A stretch of 64,000 bases of DNA from Agromyces sp. Marseille-P2726 (GCF_902809835.1 NZ_CADDWM010000015.1:682001-746000); one strand, 5' to 3'. Shown: positions 50,360 to 59,286, numbered from the stretch's first letter. A program made the numbers and translations. The notes: generated from the sequence alone by a model not told the origin.

Positions 50360-52323
50360 TCCATGCCCTCCGCTGCCTTGCGTCCGCCGGCGAGCTCGAC
50401 GAAGCGTTCCTCGAGGGTCTTCCCGACGCGTACCTCGTCGAGGGTGCCTTGCGCCAGCACTCGGCCGCCGATGATGATGGCAGCCGAGTCGCACACGCGC
50501 TCGATGAGGTCCATGCCGTGGCTCGACAGGAGCACGGTGCCGCCACCCTCCACGTAGCGTTCGAGGATGTCGGTCAGATTCGCTGCCGAGACGGGGTCGA
50601 CCGACTCGAAGGGCTCGTCGAGCACGAGCAGCCGCGGCGCGTGGATCATCGCGCACGCGAGTGCGATCTTCTTCGTCATCCCCGCGGAGTAGTCGGCGAC
50701 GAGTCGGTCGATCGCGTCCTCGAGCCCGAAGGCCCCGATGAGGTCGGCGCTGCGCTCGCGGACCGTGCGATCGTCGAGGCCGCGGAGCACACCCGAGTAG
50801 TACAGCAGTTGCGCACCCGTCAGGCGATCGAACAACCGCAGCCGGTCGGGCAGGGCACCGGTCATGCGCTTCGCGGTCTGCGGATGCTGCCAGACGTCGA
50901 TCCCGTTGACGTGAACGGTGCCTGCATCGGGTCGCAGCAGGCCGGTGACCATCGACAGCGTCGTGGTCTTGCCCGCGCCGTTCGGTCCGACGATGCCGTA
51001 GAACGACCCCGCTCGCACGTCGAGGGAGATGCCGTCGACCGCGGTGTTGTCGCCGAAGCGCTTGACGAGGCCCCGCATGGTGAGCACCCGCGGCGCGTCG
51101 GCCGGGGGTGCCACGCGAGCGACACGGAGCGTGCGCTTCTTGCGCGGCGCCGGCCTGCGCGACGCCGGTTTCGCCGGCGCAGGGATGACGACGACGGCCT
51201 GGTCGGCGTTGGCGGCGACGGATGCCTCGGGCTCCGCGGTGGGGGCGGCGTCGAGCGTCTCGACGGCGGGCGAACTCGACGTGGAGTCGGCTTCAGACGT
51301 CGCCGCCACCTCGTCGACGGGGAGCACCATCGTGGCGGCGGCCTCGCCAAGAGGCGCCACCTCGTCGACCGAGAGCACCTCGGTGACGTCGTCTTCCCGG
51401 GGTGCCGGAATGTCGCCCAGCGGGATCACCTTGGTGGCGTCGAGCTCCTCCCCGGCCGGGGCGGGCGCGGCTTCATCGACCGGCGTCTCGGTCGGCTCCG
51501 CCGGAGTCGGCGCGGCGTCATCGACGGGCGTCTCGGTCGACTCCGCCGTGACCGGAGCGACTTCTTCGATCGGCGTGGCGTCGGGCGGGGCCGGCGTGGG
51601 CTCGGGCTCCGCCGCGGGAACGGCGGCCGTTCGTTCGGGACGCTCCACGATGGCGTCGTCGGCGATCGCGGCCGCCGCGACCGCTGCCGCGGTGGCGCGG
51701 GCGGGTCGAAGGGGACGCTCGCGCGTCGTCTCATCGATCGCGTCGACCGCGTTCGCCGCCTCGGCCTCGCCCGGTGCTTCGGGCGCATCGGCCGCCTCAG
51801 CCGGCACGGGCGGCGACGGCGGCTTGCGCTCGGCGGCGGTCGTCTCGGCGGTCAGCGCCGCCGCGATCCTCTGCGATTGACGCTTCGTGCTGGCCTCGGC
51901 GGCGGCCTTGCTCCGGGCAGCCGGGGTCGTCGATGCGGCCGAGTCCCGCGCAGCCCGTGCCGACTTCGCCGCCGCTCCTCGGGCTGACGCCGCCTTCGTC
52001 GAGGCCGCGCGAGAGGCTGCCGTGCGCTTCGACGCGGAGGTCGTCGAGGACTTCGAGGAAGACGACGACTTCGACGAGGACTTGGAGGACGACGACTTCG
52101 ACGTCGACTTCGACGAGGACTTGGACGTCGTCTTCGGCGACGACTTCGATGTCGACGTGGACGTGGTCTTCGACGAACCCTCGGGCGCCGACGACGACGA
52201 CTTCGAGGCCGACGCGGTCGTCGTCGACGGGTCGGTGGCGATCGTCGCCTCCCGATCGGCTGACGTACTCGTGGTCGTGCCTTCGGGAGTCTCGTCGTTG
52301 TCTGGGCGCGAAACGGAAGTCAC
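50335..52323 (-). CDS. ABC exporter ATPase with about 410-residue low-complexity N-terminal extension
   Basis: About 662 residues. The ATPase domain is the last about 250: RVLTMRGLVKRFGDNTAVDGISLDV, Walker A GPNGAGKTT, signature YSAGMTKKIALA, Walker B RLLVLDEPFESVDP, and SSHGMDLIE. Before it are about 410 residues in three blocks: Ser/Thr/Lys repeats (about 35-105), Ala/Arg/Lys-rich (about 100-165), and Pro/Ala/Glu/Asp-rich up to a basic RRPAPRKKR at about 400. Nothing in this extension looks folded. Start is GTG 52323 or TTG 52326. The ATPase alone would be the normal size of the family. Pairs with the permease at 48785. Confidence 0.9.
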   Translation of the reverse strand: MTSVSRPDNDETPEGTTTSTSADREATIATDPSTTTASASKSSSSAPEGSSKTTSTSTSKSSPKTTSKSSSKSTSKSSSSKSSSKSSSSSKSSTTSASKRTAASRAASTKAASARGAAAKSARAARDSAASTTPAARSKAAAEASTKRQSQRIAAALTAETTAAERKPPSPPVPAEAADAPEAPGEAEAANAVDAIDETTRERPLRPARATAAAVAAAAIADDAIVERPERTAAVPAAEPEPTPAPPDATPIEEVAPVTAESTETPVDDAAPTPAEPTETPVDEAAPAPAGEELDATKVIPLGDIPAPREDDVTEVLSVDEVAPLGEAAATMVLPVDEVAATSEADSTSSSPAVETLDAAPTAEPEASVAANADQAVVVIPAPAKPASRRPAPRKKRTLRVARVAPPADAPRVLTMRGLVKRFGDNTAVDGISLDVRAGSFYGIVGPNGAGKTTTLSMVTGLLRPDAGTVHVNGIDVWQHPQTAKRMTGALPDRLRLFDRLTGAQLLYYSGVLRGLDDRTVRERSADLIGAFGLEDAIDRLVADYSAGMTKKIALACAMIHAPRLLVLDEPFESVDPVSAANLTDILERYVEGGGTVLLSSHGMDLIERVCDSAAIIIGGRVLAQGTLDEVRVGKTLEERFVELAGGRKAAEGMEWLHSFSD

Positions 52324-52571
52324 CAAGCCAACCTACCAACCGACCTTCCGCAAGCCCTCATACGCCGTTCCGGAATCCTTCGGGCCTGTGCATCTGCTGA
52401 GCGTCGCATCACGATCCCGCTACGACCGCGCAACCCCCTCGTGCAAGCATCTGCTCCCCGGATATCCTGAGGAACGGCATAACGGCGTGTCCATATGTGA
52501 ACTTCCGGATGCACAGCAGACGAATACTCGCGAGAGGGGCCTGCGGCATCCGACCCACCGAAGGAGATGCA

Positions 52572-53264
52572 GTGACCACCCAGATCGTTATTCTCGCGGC
52601 CGGCATGGGGAGCCGGCTCGGGCGATCGCTTCCCAAGCCCCTCACCGAACTCAGCGACGGCCGCACCATCATGCGTCAGCAGTTCGACAACATCGAGCAT
52701 GCATTCGGCGCCGACGCCGACGTCACCATCGTCGTCGGGTACAAGCTCGAGCACATCATCGAGGCGTTCCCGCAGGCGTCGTTCGTCTACAACGAGGAGT
52801 ACGACCAGACGAACACCTCGAAGAGCCTCATGCGCGCCCTTGCTGCCTCGCAGCCGGGTGGCGTGCTGTGGATGAACGGCGACGTCGTGTTCGACCCGCG
52901 CATCCTCGACCGGGCCCTGCCGCTGATCGCCCGCGACCAGTCGTTCGTCACCGTGAACACCGCGAAGGTGTCCGACGAAGAGGTGAAGTACACCACGACG
53001 GCCGAGGGCTACATCAAGGAGCTCTCGAAGACCGTCAAGGGCGGCCTCGGCGAGGCCGTCGGCATCAACTACGTGTCGAGCCGTGACAAGGCGGCCCTGC
53101 TCTCGTTCCTGCAGCGCGTCGGCGACCAGGACTACTTCGAGCGGGGCATCGAACTCGCGATCGAGAAGAACGGCATGCTCGTCGAGCCCATGGACATCTC
53201 CGACCTCTACGCGGTCGAGATCGACTTCGCCGAAGACCTGGAGCGTGCGAACCACTTCGTGTGA
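52572..53264 (+). CDS. NTP-transferase (sugar/polyol-phosphate nucleotidyltransferase)
   Basis: A 230-residue nucleotidyltransferase of the LicC/GlmU N-domain/inositol-phosphate cytidylyltransferase group. The signature is LAAGMGSRLGRSLPKPLTEL (about 8-27), followed by GYKLEHII, VLWMNGDVVFDP (catalytic-metal Asp) and FAEDLERANHFV at the end. GTG 52572 with AAGGAG 5 nt upstream is the start. It activates a phosphorylated sugar, choline or polyol with CTP or UTP, and in this locus probably supplies a CDP-linked unit for the cell-wall polymer. The 248-bp upstream gap contains only its promoter region. Followed by a terminator hairpin. Confidence 0.87.
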   Translation: MTTQIVILAAGMGSRLGRSLPKPLTELSDGRTIMRQQFDNIEHAFGADADVTIVVGYKLEHIIEAFPQASFVYNEEYDQTNTSKSLMRALAASQPGGVLWMNGDVVFDPRILDRALPLIARDQSFVTVNTAKVSDEEVKYTTTAEGYIKELSKTVKGGLGEAVGINYVSSRDKAALLSFLQRVGDQDYFERGIELAIEKNGMLVEPMDISDLYAVEIDFAEDLERANHFV

Positions 53265-53281
53265 TTCAGCACCACAGCAGT

Positions 53282-53312
53282 GAAGAGCGGATGCCCCGGG
53301 CATCCGCTCTTC
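53282..53312. terminator. Strong hairpin between NTP-transferase and YkoE genes
   Basis: GAAGAGCGGATG (53282-53293) pairs with CATCCGCTCTTC (53301-53312), 12 bp with a 7-nt loop, followed by T-containing sequence. It lies between convergent genes and should act in both directions. Contains the recurrent heptamer. Confidence 0.8.
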
Positions 53313-53375
53313 GCATTCCTGCCGCCGTCGAGCAGGTTCTCGGCCGCGAGAAGACGACGCCAGCCCGACGCTCGT

Positions 53376-53912
53376 CTACGCCGATTGCGCGATACCGGCC
53401 TTCGCCAGTCTCGCGGCGATGAGCCGGCCGAGCCAGGTGAACAGCACCGGGCTGATCACCCAGAGCGGAAGTGCGATAGCCCACGCCCACCAGACGTAGT
53501 ACTCGGCGCCGAGCGCGAAGAACACGGCCACGGCGATCACGAGTCCTGAGAAGACGGCCGAGAGGTAATACATCCACGGATCCCACCGGCGATATCGGGT
53601 GAGGAGGAACGGCAGCTCGAGGAGCGCGCCGACGAGCAGCCCGGTGCCGAGGAAACGGCCGATCCACCACGGAGCGAACGCCGCACCCACGAGGCCGGCC
53701 AGCACTCCGGCGAGGATCGCCGTGCCCGGTCGCTTCAGGAGGGCGAGCGCCACGACGCTCGGCAGGAAGTGCGTGCCGACGGTGATGCCGTAGAGCAGCG
53801 GACCGAATGCCGCGAAGGCTGCCGCGAGGTATCCGGAGGCACCCGCCACGATGCCGCCACCGACGCCGATCGCAGCGCAACTGAGGAGGATCCGGGTACT
53901 GGTGCGGTGCAC
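53376..53912 (-). CDS. YkoE-family ECF transporter S component
   Basis: A 178-residue membrane protein with six hydrophobic segments, of the YkoE type (thiamin/HMP-linked S component of the ECF transporter YkoEDC). Recognisable elements include GYLAAAFAAFGPLLYGITVGTHFLPSVVALALL and GRFLGTGLLVGALLELPFLLTRYRRW. No ATPase or T component gene (ykoD, ykoC) is adjacent, so it must share an ECF module elsewhere, or be orphan. A thiamin riboswitch was looked for upstream and not seen. Confidence 0.75.
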   Translation of the reverse strand: MHRTSTRILLSCAAIGVGGGIVAGASGYLAAAFAAFGPLLYGITVGTHFLPSVVALALLKRPGTAILAGVLAGLVGAAFAPWWIGRFLGTGLLVGALLELPFLLTRYRRWDPWMYYLSAVFSGLVIAVAVFFALGAEYYVWWAWAIALPLWVISPVLFTWLGRLIAARLAKAGIAQSA

Positions 53913-54015
53913 GACGCTCCTTCTCGAACCGGTCGCGACGTGCGCCGACCGCCTCCTCCAAACCTACCGCGCCGCGGCTGGGCCGTCGCCGCTGGCCTCT
54001 ACGATGAGGAGCGTG

Positions 54016-54831
54016 ATGAGCGCAGTATCCGTCGGGGGCTCTGGCGACGCGCATCCGCTCCAGCGGACGCCGTGGCTCAGGTACCGGCATTCGCTGTGGC
54101 TCCTCACCACCCGCGACCTGAAGGTGCGATACTCGACGTCGGCGCTCGGCTACCTCTGGTCGGTGCTCGACCCGCTGGTGATGGCGGGCATCTACTGGTT
54201 CGTGTTCACGCAGGTGTTCCAGCGGATCGCCGGCACGGAGCCGTACATCGTCTTCCTCCTGTCGGCGCTGCTGCCCTGGATGTGGTTCAACGGGGCGGTG
54301 TCCGACTCGACGCGGGCCTTCCTGAAGGATGCGAAGCTCGTGCGCTCGACCATGATCCCCCGCACGATCTGGGTGAATCGCATCGTGCTTTCGAAGGGCA
54401 TCGAGTTCGTCCTCTCGCTCCCGGTGCTCGCGCTGTTCGCCATCGTCTTCGGCGCCCGGGTCGGGTGGGAGCTCGTGTACTTCCCGCTCGCGATGCTCCT
54501 GCAGGCGATCCTCACTGTCGGTATCTCGCTGATCGTCGCGCCGCTCGTGGTGTTCTTCCGCGACCTCGAGCGCGCGGTGAAGCTCGTGCTGCGCTTCCTC
54601 TTCTACGCGTCGCCCATCATCTACGGGGTGTCGAACCTTCCGTCGGAGCTGCACTTCTGGGCCGCGTTCAACCCGCTATCCGGCATCTTCGGGCTCTATC
54701 GCGCGGGATTCTTCCCCGACGAGCTCGACTGGTTCAACGTGATCATCGGCGCGGCGATGTCGGTCGGGTTCCTCCTCATCGGGCTTCTCGTGTTCCGAGG
54801 CAGCGTGCGTCAGGTGCTGAAGGAGATCTGA
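54016..54831 (+). CDS. Polysaccharide/teichoic acid exporter permease (Wzm/TagG type)
   Basis: ABC-2 permease of 271 residues with six hydrophobic segments, of the O-antigen/teichoic-acid exporter type. Typical features are LLTTRDLKVRYSTSALGYLWSVLDPLVMAGIYWFVFTQVFQR (about 30-71) and VFFRDLERAVKLVLRFLFYASPIIYGV (about 180-206). ATG 54016 has GAGGAG 5 nt upstream; ATG 54004 and GTG 54013 in the same frame are alternatives. The stop overlaps the ATPase start (ATGA). It flips a finished lipid-linked glycopolymer to the cell surface. Confidence 0.93.
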   Translation: MSAVSVGGSGDAHPLQRTPWLRYRHSLWLLTTRDLKVRYSTSALGYLWSVLDPLVMAGIYWFVFTQVFQRIAGTEPYIVFLLSALLPWMWFNGAVSDSTRAFLKDAKLVRSTMIPRTIWVNRIVLSKGIEFVLSLPVLALFAIVFGARVGWELVYFPLAMLLQAILTVGISLIVAPLVVFFRDLERAVKLVLRFLFYASPIIYGVSNLPSELHFWAAFNPLSGIFGLYRAGFFPDELDWFNVIIGAAMSVGFLLIGLLVFRGSVRQVLKEI

Positions 54832-55607
54832 TGACGGATGCCCCGGTCGCGACCCTGGCCATCACCGAGCCGTATGCCATCCGCACGGTGGGTCTCGGCA
54901 TCCGCTTCCGACGCAACCGCCGCGGTCGTCGTTCGTTCAAGGACCTCCTCTCGGGCCGTCGGCGCCGCACGCGCCCCGATGAGTTCTGGGCGCTGCGGAA
55001 CGTGTCGATCGAGGTCAAGCCCGGCGAGGCGATCGGCGTCGTCGGTCGCAACGGCCAGGGCAAGTCGACGCTGCTCAAGCTCGTCGCGGGGGTCCTCATC
55101 GCCGACGAGGGCACCGTCGAGGTCACCGGCGGAGTCGCTCCGCTCATCGAGATCACCGGGGGCTTCGTCGACGACCTCACCGTGCGCGACAACGTGTACC
55201 TCACCGCCGGGCTGCACGGCATGACTCGAACCCAGATCGACGCGAAGTTCGACGAGATCATCGACTTCGCAGATATCGGCGACGTCCTCGACACCCCGTA
55301 CAAGCACCTGTCGAGCGGCATGAAGGTGCGCATCGCGTTCGCCGTGATCGCACAGCTCGAGGAACCGATCCTGCTCGTCGATGAGGTGCTCGCCGTCGGC
55401 GACAAGGCGTTCCGCGAGAAGTGCTACCGACGCATCGACGAGCTCCTCGCGGGCGGACGCACGCTGTTCTTCGTCTCGCACAACGAACGCGACCTGCGCC
55501 GGTTCTGCACCCGCGGCCTGTACCTCGACCGGGGCCGCCTCGTGCTCGACGCACCCATCGATGACGTGCTCGAGCGGTACAACACCGACCACGGCACCGG
55601 GTCCTGA
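54831..55607 (+). CDS. Polysaccharide/teichoic acid exporter ATPase (Wzt/TagH type)
   Basis: ABC ATPase of 258 residues paired with the permease. Walker A GRNGQGKST (about 71-79), the H-loop region and short Q-loop of polysaccharide exporters (GFVDDLTVRDNVYLTAGLHGMT), signature HLSSGMKVRIAFA (about 161) and Walker B PILLVDEVLAVGDKAFREKC (about 180-199) are typical of Wzt/TagH/RfbB proteins. No C-terminal carbohydrate-binding domain is present, so recognition of a terminal modification is not expected. It begins with an N-terminal basic stretch RFRRNRRGRRSF. Confidence 0.94.
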   Translation: MTDAPVATLAITEPYAIRTVGLGIRFRRNRRGRRSFKDLLSGRRRRTRPDEFWALRNVSIEVKPGEAIGVVGRNGQGKSTLLKLVAGVLIADEGTVEVTGGVAPLIEITGGFVDDLTVRDNVYLTAGLHGMTRTQIDAKFDEIIDFADIGDVLDTPYKHLSSGMKVRIAFAVIAQLEEPILLVDEVLAVGDKAFREKCYRRIDELLAGGRTLFFVSHNERDLRRFCTRGLYLDRGRLVLDAPIDDVLERYNTDHGTGS

Positions 55608-55673
55608 CGCAACCCGTCGCCCTGGCGCAACCCGGGGTGAGTGCGAGGGTTGCCCGTCTAGGATCGACCCACA

Positions 55674-56663
55674 ATGAGCGAACGCGTGCACAAGATCACG
55701 TCCATGGGGCCCACCGGACCGCGCGAAGGCGAGCCCGGCGCGCCGCCTCAGCCCGGCGCCGATCAGGGTCGCGTCGACGAGGGGCGTGCGCACGGCGTGG
55801 AGCGCGGAATCGACGTCGCGCTGTCGATCCAGCGGCCGGTCGTCATCGCGCACCTGCGAAGCATCCGTCGCCGCGTCCCCGGTGCGACGCCCGAGCAGAT
55901 CGTCCGCATCCTCGAGCGCCGGTATCTCGCCGCGGTGACCACGGGCGGTGCGGCGGTCGGGGCGACCGCCGTCATCCCGGGCATCGGAACGGGCGTGACC
56001 CTGGCTCTTTCTGGTGTGGAGACCGCCGGCTTCCTCGAGGCCACCGCGCTGTTCGCCCAGTCCGTCGCCGAAGTCCACGGCATCCCGGTCGAGAACCCCG
56101 AACGCGCGAGGGCACTCGTGATGACGCTGATGCTCGGCCGTGAGGGCATCGATCTCGTGCGGCAGTTCGCCGGACAGGCACAGGGAACCGGGGTCGCGAC
56201 GAACACGTACTTCGGCGAGGTCATCACGAACACCCTGCCGAAGGCGGTCGTGGGCCCGGTCGTCGACCGGCTGCGACGCGCCTTCATCAAGCAGTTCGCC
56301 GCGCGCGGCGGTGCGGGCATCATCGGCAAGGCGATCCCGTTCGGCATCGGCGCCGCCATCGGCGGTGTGGGCAACAACATCCTCGGTCGACGCGTGCTGC
56401 AGCAGTCTCGTCTCGCCTTCGGGCCTCCTCCCATGGTGCTTCCGAGCGAGCTCGAGCCGCGCGAGCGCGACACCCTCTTGCGCACGACCACGAGGCGACT
56501 GACGCGCACGGGCGAGGTCGTCGGCGGGATCGCGGGCGCCACCAGTCGCGGGCTGCGCACCGTCACGGGGCGCGCCCGGCGGAGCATCGGCCGTGGTCGT
56601 GACCGCAGCGAGAAGGATGGCGCTCACGGGGCCGACAACGACGGCACGACCACCGCGGGGTGA
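55674..56663 (+). CDS. EcsC-like membrane-associated protein
   Basis: A 329-residue protein. Central hydrophobic stretches at about 92-115 (YLAAVTTGGAAVGATAVIPGIGTGVTLALSG) and 205-240 (GGAGIIGKAIPFGIGAAIGGVGNNILGRR) with alternating glycines are reminiscent of the EcsC domain, and the tail is basic (GRARRSIGRGRDRSEK). TAGGAT ends 9 nt before the ATG. The first 60 residues and the last 30 are polar and probably disordered. No function is known to me. It follows the exporter genes but has its own promoter. Confidence 0.7.
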   Translation: MSERVHKITSMGPTGPREGEPGAPPQPGADQGRVDEGRAHGVERGIDVALSIQRPVVIAHLRSIRRRVPGATPEQIVRILERRYLAAVTTGGAAVGATAVIPGIGTGVTLALSGVETAGFLEATALFAQSVAEVHGIPVENPERARALVMTLMLGREGIDLVRQFAGQAQGTGVATNTYFGEVITNTLPKAVVGPVVDRLRRAFIKQFAARGGAGIIGKAIPFGIGAAIGGVGNNILGRRVLQQSRLAFGPPPMVLPSELEPRERDTLLRTTTRRLTRTGEVVGGIAGATSRGLRTVTGRARRSIGRGRDRSEKDGAHGADNDGTTTAG

Positions 56664-56711
56664 CGGTCACCGCTGCGCCCACAGACTTGTCCACGGCATG
56701 GCAGTCGCTAT

Positions 56712-56729
56712 ATTCAGAATATGCTGAAT
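56712..56729. promoter_or_regulatory. Palindromic operator overlapping the hydrolase start
   Basis: ATTCAG-N6-CTGAAT, an exact 6-bp inverted repeat, spans the -10 TATATT (56709-56714) and the ATG at 56721. The A+T-rich site fits the GbsR/MarR-type regulator encoded by the second gene of the pair. Confidence 0.72.
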
Positions 56730-57527
56730 CTTGATCGCAGCCTCGATCGTCCCGGTGCCACCCTCCGCTTCGCCGTCCTCGACGGGCCGGCGCAACCCAT
56801 CGTGCTCGTGCACGGAGCCGGCATGGACCACACGATGTTCCAAGCCCAGGCGAGCGGCCTGCGCCAGGCCGGGCACCAGGTCGTGATCTACGACCAGCGC
56901 GGGCACGGGGCATCCGGTCTCGCCTCCGGCACCCGCTTCACCGCATCGGCCGCAATCGACGACCTCGCCGCACTCCTCGACCACCTCGCGCTCGAAGGGC
57001 CCGTGCTCATCGGACACTCGCTCGGCGGCAACGTCGCGCAAGCGCTCGTGCGACGAGACCCGCGCCGGGCAGGAGCGCTCATCGTCATCGACTCGACCTG
57101 GAACACCGGCCCACTCTCCCGCGGCGAGCGCCTCGCCCTTCGGCTCGCGGCCCCCGCACTGGCACTCGTCCCCGCGTCGCGCCTTCCGGGCCTGCTCGCC
57201 CGAGCCTCGGCCGCGACGCCGGACGGTATCGCCGCCACCGAGGCGGTGTTCGCGCGGATGCCGAAGCGCACGTTCCTCGACGTGTGGCGTGCCACCGTCG
57301 CGTTCGTCGACCCTGATCCCGACTACCGGGTTCCCATTCCGCTCGGACTCATCCGCGGCGAGCTCGACCGCACGGGGAACATCTCGACGGCGATGCCCGC
57401 GTGGGCGAGGGCCGAGGGCGTCCACGAACAGGTGATCGCGAACGCCGGTCACGTCGTCACGCTCGATGCGCCGGACGCCGTGACGGGAGCACTTCTCGAG
57501 ATCCTCGAGGCGGTGTCGAATGCCTGA
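56721..57527 (+). CDS. Alpha/beta-hydrolase
   Basis: A 268-residue serine hydrolase. The nucleophile elbow is GHSLGG (about 92-97), the oxyanion motif is HGAGMDHTMF (about 31-40), and the catalytic Asp/His are probably in RGELDRTG (about 214) and NAGHVVTLD (about 240). ATG lies 6 nt after TATATT, so it is probably leaderless, and inside a palindrome that should let its regulator block both promoter and start. It overlaps the next gene by 8 nt. Substrate unknown. Confidence 0.9.
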   Translation: MLNLDRSLDRPGATLRFAVLDGPAQPIVLVHGAGMDHTMFQAQASGLRQAGHQVVIYDQRGHGASGLASGTRFTASAAIDDLAALLDHLALEGPVLIGHSLGGNVAQALVRRDPRRAGALIVIDSTWNTGPLSRGERLALRLAAPALALVPASRLPGLLARASAATPDGIAATEAVFARMPKRTFLDVWRATVAFVDPDPDYRVPIPLGLIRGELDRTGNISTAMPAWARAEGVHEQVIANAGHVVTLDAPDAVTGALLEILEAVSNA

Positions 57528-57966
57528 ACGCGATGAGCGAGCCGAGTTCATCGAGTCGGTCGGCGACGCGCTGGCGGCTTGGCGGCTCTCCCGCGCGACC
57601 GGTCGACTGTACGGCCACCTGCTGCTGAGCGCCGAGCCCATGACGTTCGACGACATCGGGCGCGCCCTCGGCATGAGCACTGGCGGCGTCAGCACGGCCG
57701 TGCGCGAGCTGGTCTCCTGGGGACTCGCACGCACGATCCCGCAACCCGGGAGTCGACGCCTCCGCGTCGAGGCGGTCGGCGGATTCGAGCAGCTGCTCGC
57801 CGCGAGCCACGAACGCACCAGGAACTTCATCCGCACCCTGCGCGCCGGGGAATCGCTCACCGACGATGCGCGCACCAACGAACGACTCCGCTCCGTCACC
57901 GAGCTGTTCGAGCGTTACGTCGACGCGGGCGACGAGATGCTGCGACGGCACCGCAGAGCGAGGTGA
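57520..57966 (+). CDS. GbsR/MarR-type transcriptional regulator
   Basis: A 148-residue winged-helix regulator of the GbsR group. The HTH is at about residues 27-70: RATGRLYGHLLLSAEPMTFDDIGRALGMSTGGVSTAVRELVSWGLARTIPQPGSRR, with the GRLYG start typical of GbsR. The final helices (ERTRNFIRTLRAGESLT) should form the dimer arm. It is coupled to the hydrolase gene and probably represses it through the palindrome at 56712. Choline or a hydrolase substrate may be the ligand; unknown. Confidence 0.88.
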   Translation: MPERDERAEFIESVGDALAAWRLSRATGRLYGHLLLSAEPMTFDDIGRALGMSTGGVSTAVRELVSWGLARTIPQPGSRRLRVEAVGGFEQLLAASHERTRNFIRTLRAGESLTDDARTNERLRSVTELFERYVDAGDEMLRRHRRAR

Positions 57967-57981
57967 GCACGCCCGCAACCC

Positions 57982-59286
57982 TCACACCGCGATCGAATCG
58001 CCCTCGTCATCGGCGGCATGCCCGCGCACGTCGGATTCGTCGACCTCGCCGTCGCCCGCGTGCAGCGCCGCGAACCGCTCCCACTCCGCCATGAGCCGAT
58101 CGACCGCGTCGGTGAACCGTTTCGTCGCGACGCCGGGCGTCACGTCGCCGAAGTACCGTTCGACCCACACGCCGAGACGTGCGAGGGAAGCCTCGTCATG
58201 CGCGACATCGTCGACGCGCGCGACCATCGACGCGGCATCCGAGACCTCGAGCCATTCGCAGGCCTGCAGGTACCCGCCGGTGTCGATCACGGCATCGGGG
58301 TTCGTCGGGCGCGTCACCAGGAGCGGCTTGCCCGCCGCGAGGCGATCATAGACCATCGCCGAGATGTCGACGACCGCGACGTCGGGAGCCGCGAGCTGCC
58401 AGCCGAGTGAGGGACTGTCGTCGTAGACGTGCTGCGCCGACGCGTCGGCCGTGTTCGCCGCCTCGATCGCGGCGATGATCTCCTGGTTCGCCGCCCGATA
58501 GACCGGGTCGACGACACCCGATCGCGGGTGCGGCCGGTAGATGACGCGGTGGCGGCCGGTGGCGAGCAGGCCTCGCACGAGGGTCACGCCGTGCGAGGCG
58601 ATGGAACCGTAGGCCGCCGCGCCTCGGTCGCCCTCCCACGTCGGGGCGTAGAGCACCACTTCGCGTTCGTCGGGCGTGTACGGCAGTCGGGCGTCGTCGA
58701 GGTAGTGGTCGGCCTGCGGTCGCCCGATCGGGATCGCCCGCTTGTCGAAGTCGTAGTCCCAGAGCACCCGCTCGAGCCGCGCTCGAGCCGCGTCACCGGC
58801 GATGAACGCATAGTCGTATGCCTTGAACTGGTTGGTGGTCATGTACATCTTGTCGGACTCGCCGTGGTTGATGAACACGTGCCATCGGCGCCCGTAGCGC
58901 ATCATCTGGAAGTTCTTCGCGTTCTGGTTCACGTAGAACACGAGGTGCAGGTCCTGCTCCTGGATCACCTGCTCGAGGTCGGCCACGCGGCGCACGTACG
59001 CGACGGGCAAGGGCGACTCGTCGAGCAGGTCGAGCGCCGACCCCGAGGCGCGGCTCAGGATCAGCACCGGATACCGTTCCGCGAGCTCCGCGAGCGGGGC
59101 GTACCACTGGCGCACCTGGTACAGGTTCACTCGGCCGTCGGCGAAGTACACGCCGATGCGGAACCGATGGGGTTCGAGTGGTGGCCGCCCCGCCAGGCGC
59201 GCCATGAGTTCGCGTTGTGCGCGCCGCGACCGCATGATGTCGCGGACGAGCTTCACGGCACGATCGGCGTCCTGTCGGAATCCCAC
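57982..59286 (-). CDS. CDP-glycerol-type glycerophosphotransferase (TagB/TagF family)
   Basis: A 434-residue GT-B-like transferase of the CDP-glycerol:poly(glycerophosphate) transferase family, which builds polyol-phosphate chains of teichoic acids. Hallmarks: FINHGESDKMYMTTNQFKAYDYAFIAGDAARARLER (about 139-175), EVVLYAPTWEGDRG (about 213-226), HRVIYRPHPRSG (about 248-259), and VAVVDISAMVYDRLAAGKPLLVTRPTNPD (about 306-335). GTG start is 6 nt after TACCCT (minus strand, 59298-59293), leaderless. The unit transferred may be glycerol or ribitol phosphate. Confidence 0.92.
   Translation of the reverse strand: MGFRQDADRAVKLVRDIMRSRRAQRELMARLAGRPPLEPHRFRIGVYFADGRVNLYQVRQWYAPLAELAERYPVLILSRASGSALDLLDESPLPVAYVRRVADLEQVIQEQDLHLVFYVNQNAKNFQMMRYGRRWHVFINHGESDKMYMTTNQFKAYDYAFIAGDAARARLERVLWDYDFDKRAIPIGRPQADHYLDDARLPYTPDEREVVLYAPTWEGDRGAAAYGSIASHGVTLVRGLLATGRHRVIYRPHPRSGVVDPVYRAANQEIIAAIEAANTADASAQHVYDDSPSLGWQLAAPDVAVVDISAMVYDRLAAGKPLLVTRPTNPDAVIDTGGYLQACEWLEVSDAASMVARVDDVAHDEASLARLGVWVERYFGDVTPGVATKRFTDAVDRLMAEWERFAALHAGDGEVDESDVRGHAADDEGDSIAV

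Noticed and set aside
50338..52320. Long open frames on the + strand opposite the ABC ATPase, including an Asp/Glu-rich one
   Set aside because: They are mirror frames of the GC-rich ATPase gene; the minus-strand frame has Walker motifs and good coding order.
53913..54003. Thiamin pyrophosphate riboswitch before the YkoE gene
   Set aside because: The conserved CUGAGA and ACCUGA-like elements are not present in the short upstream gap.
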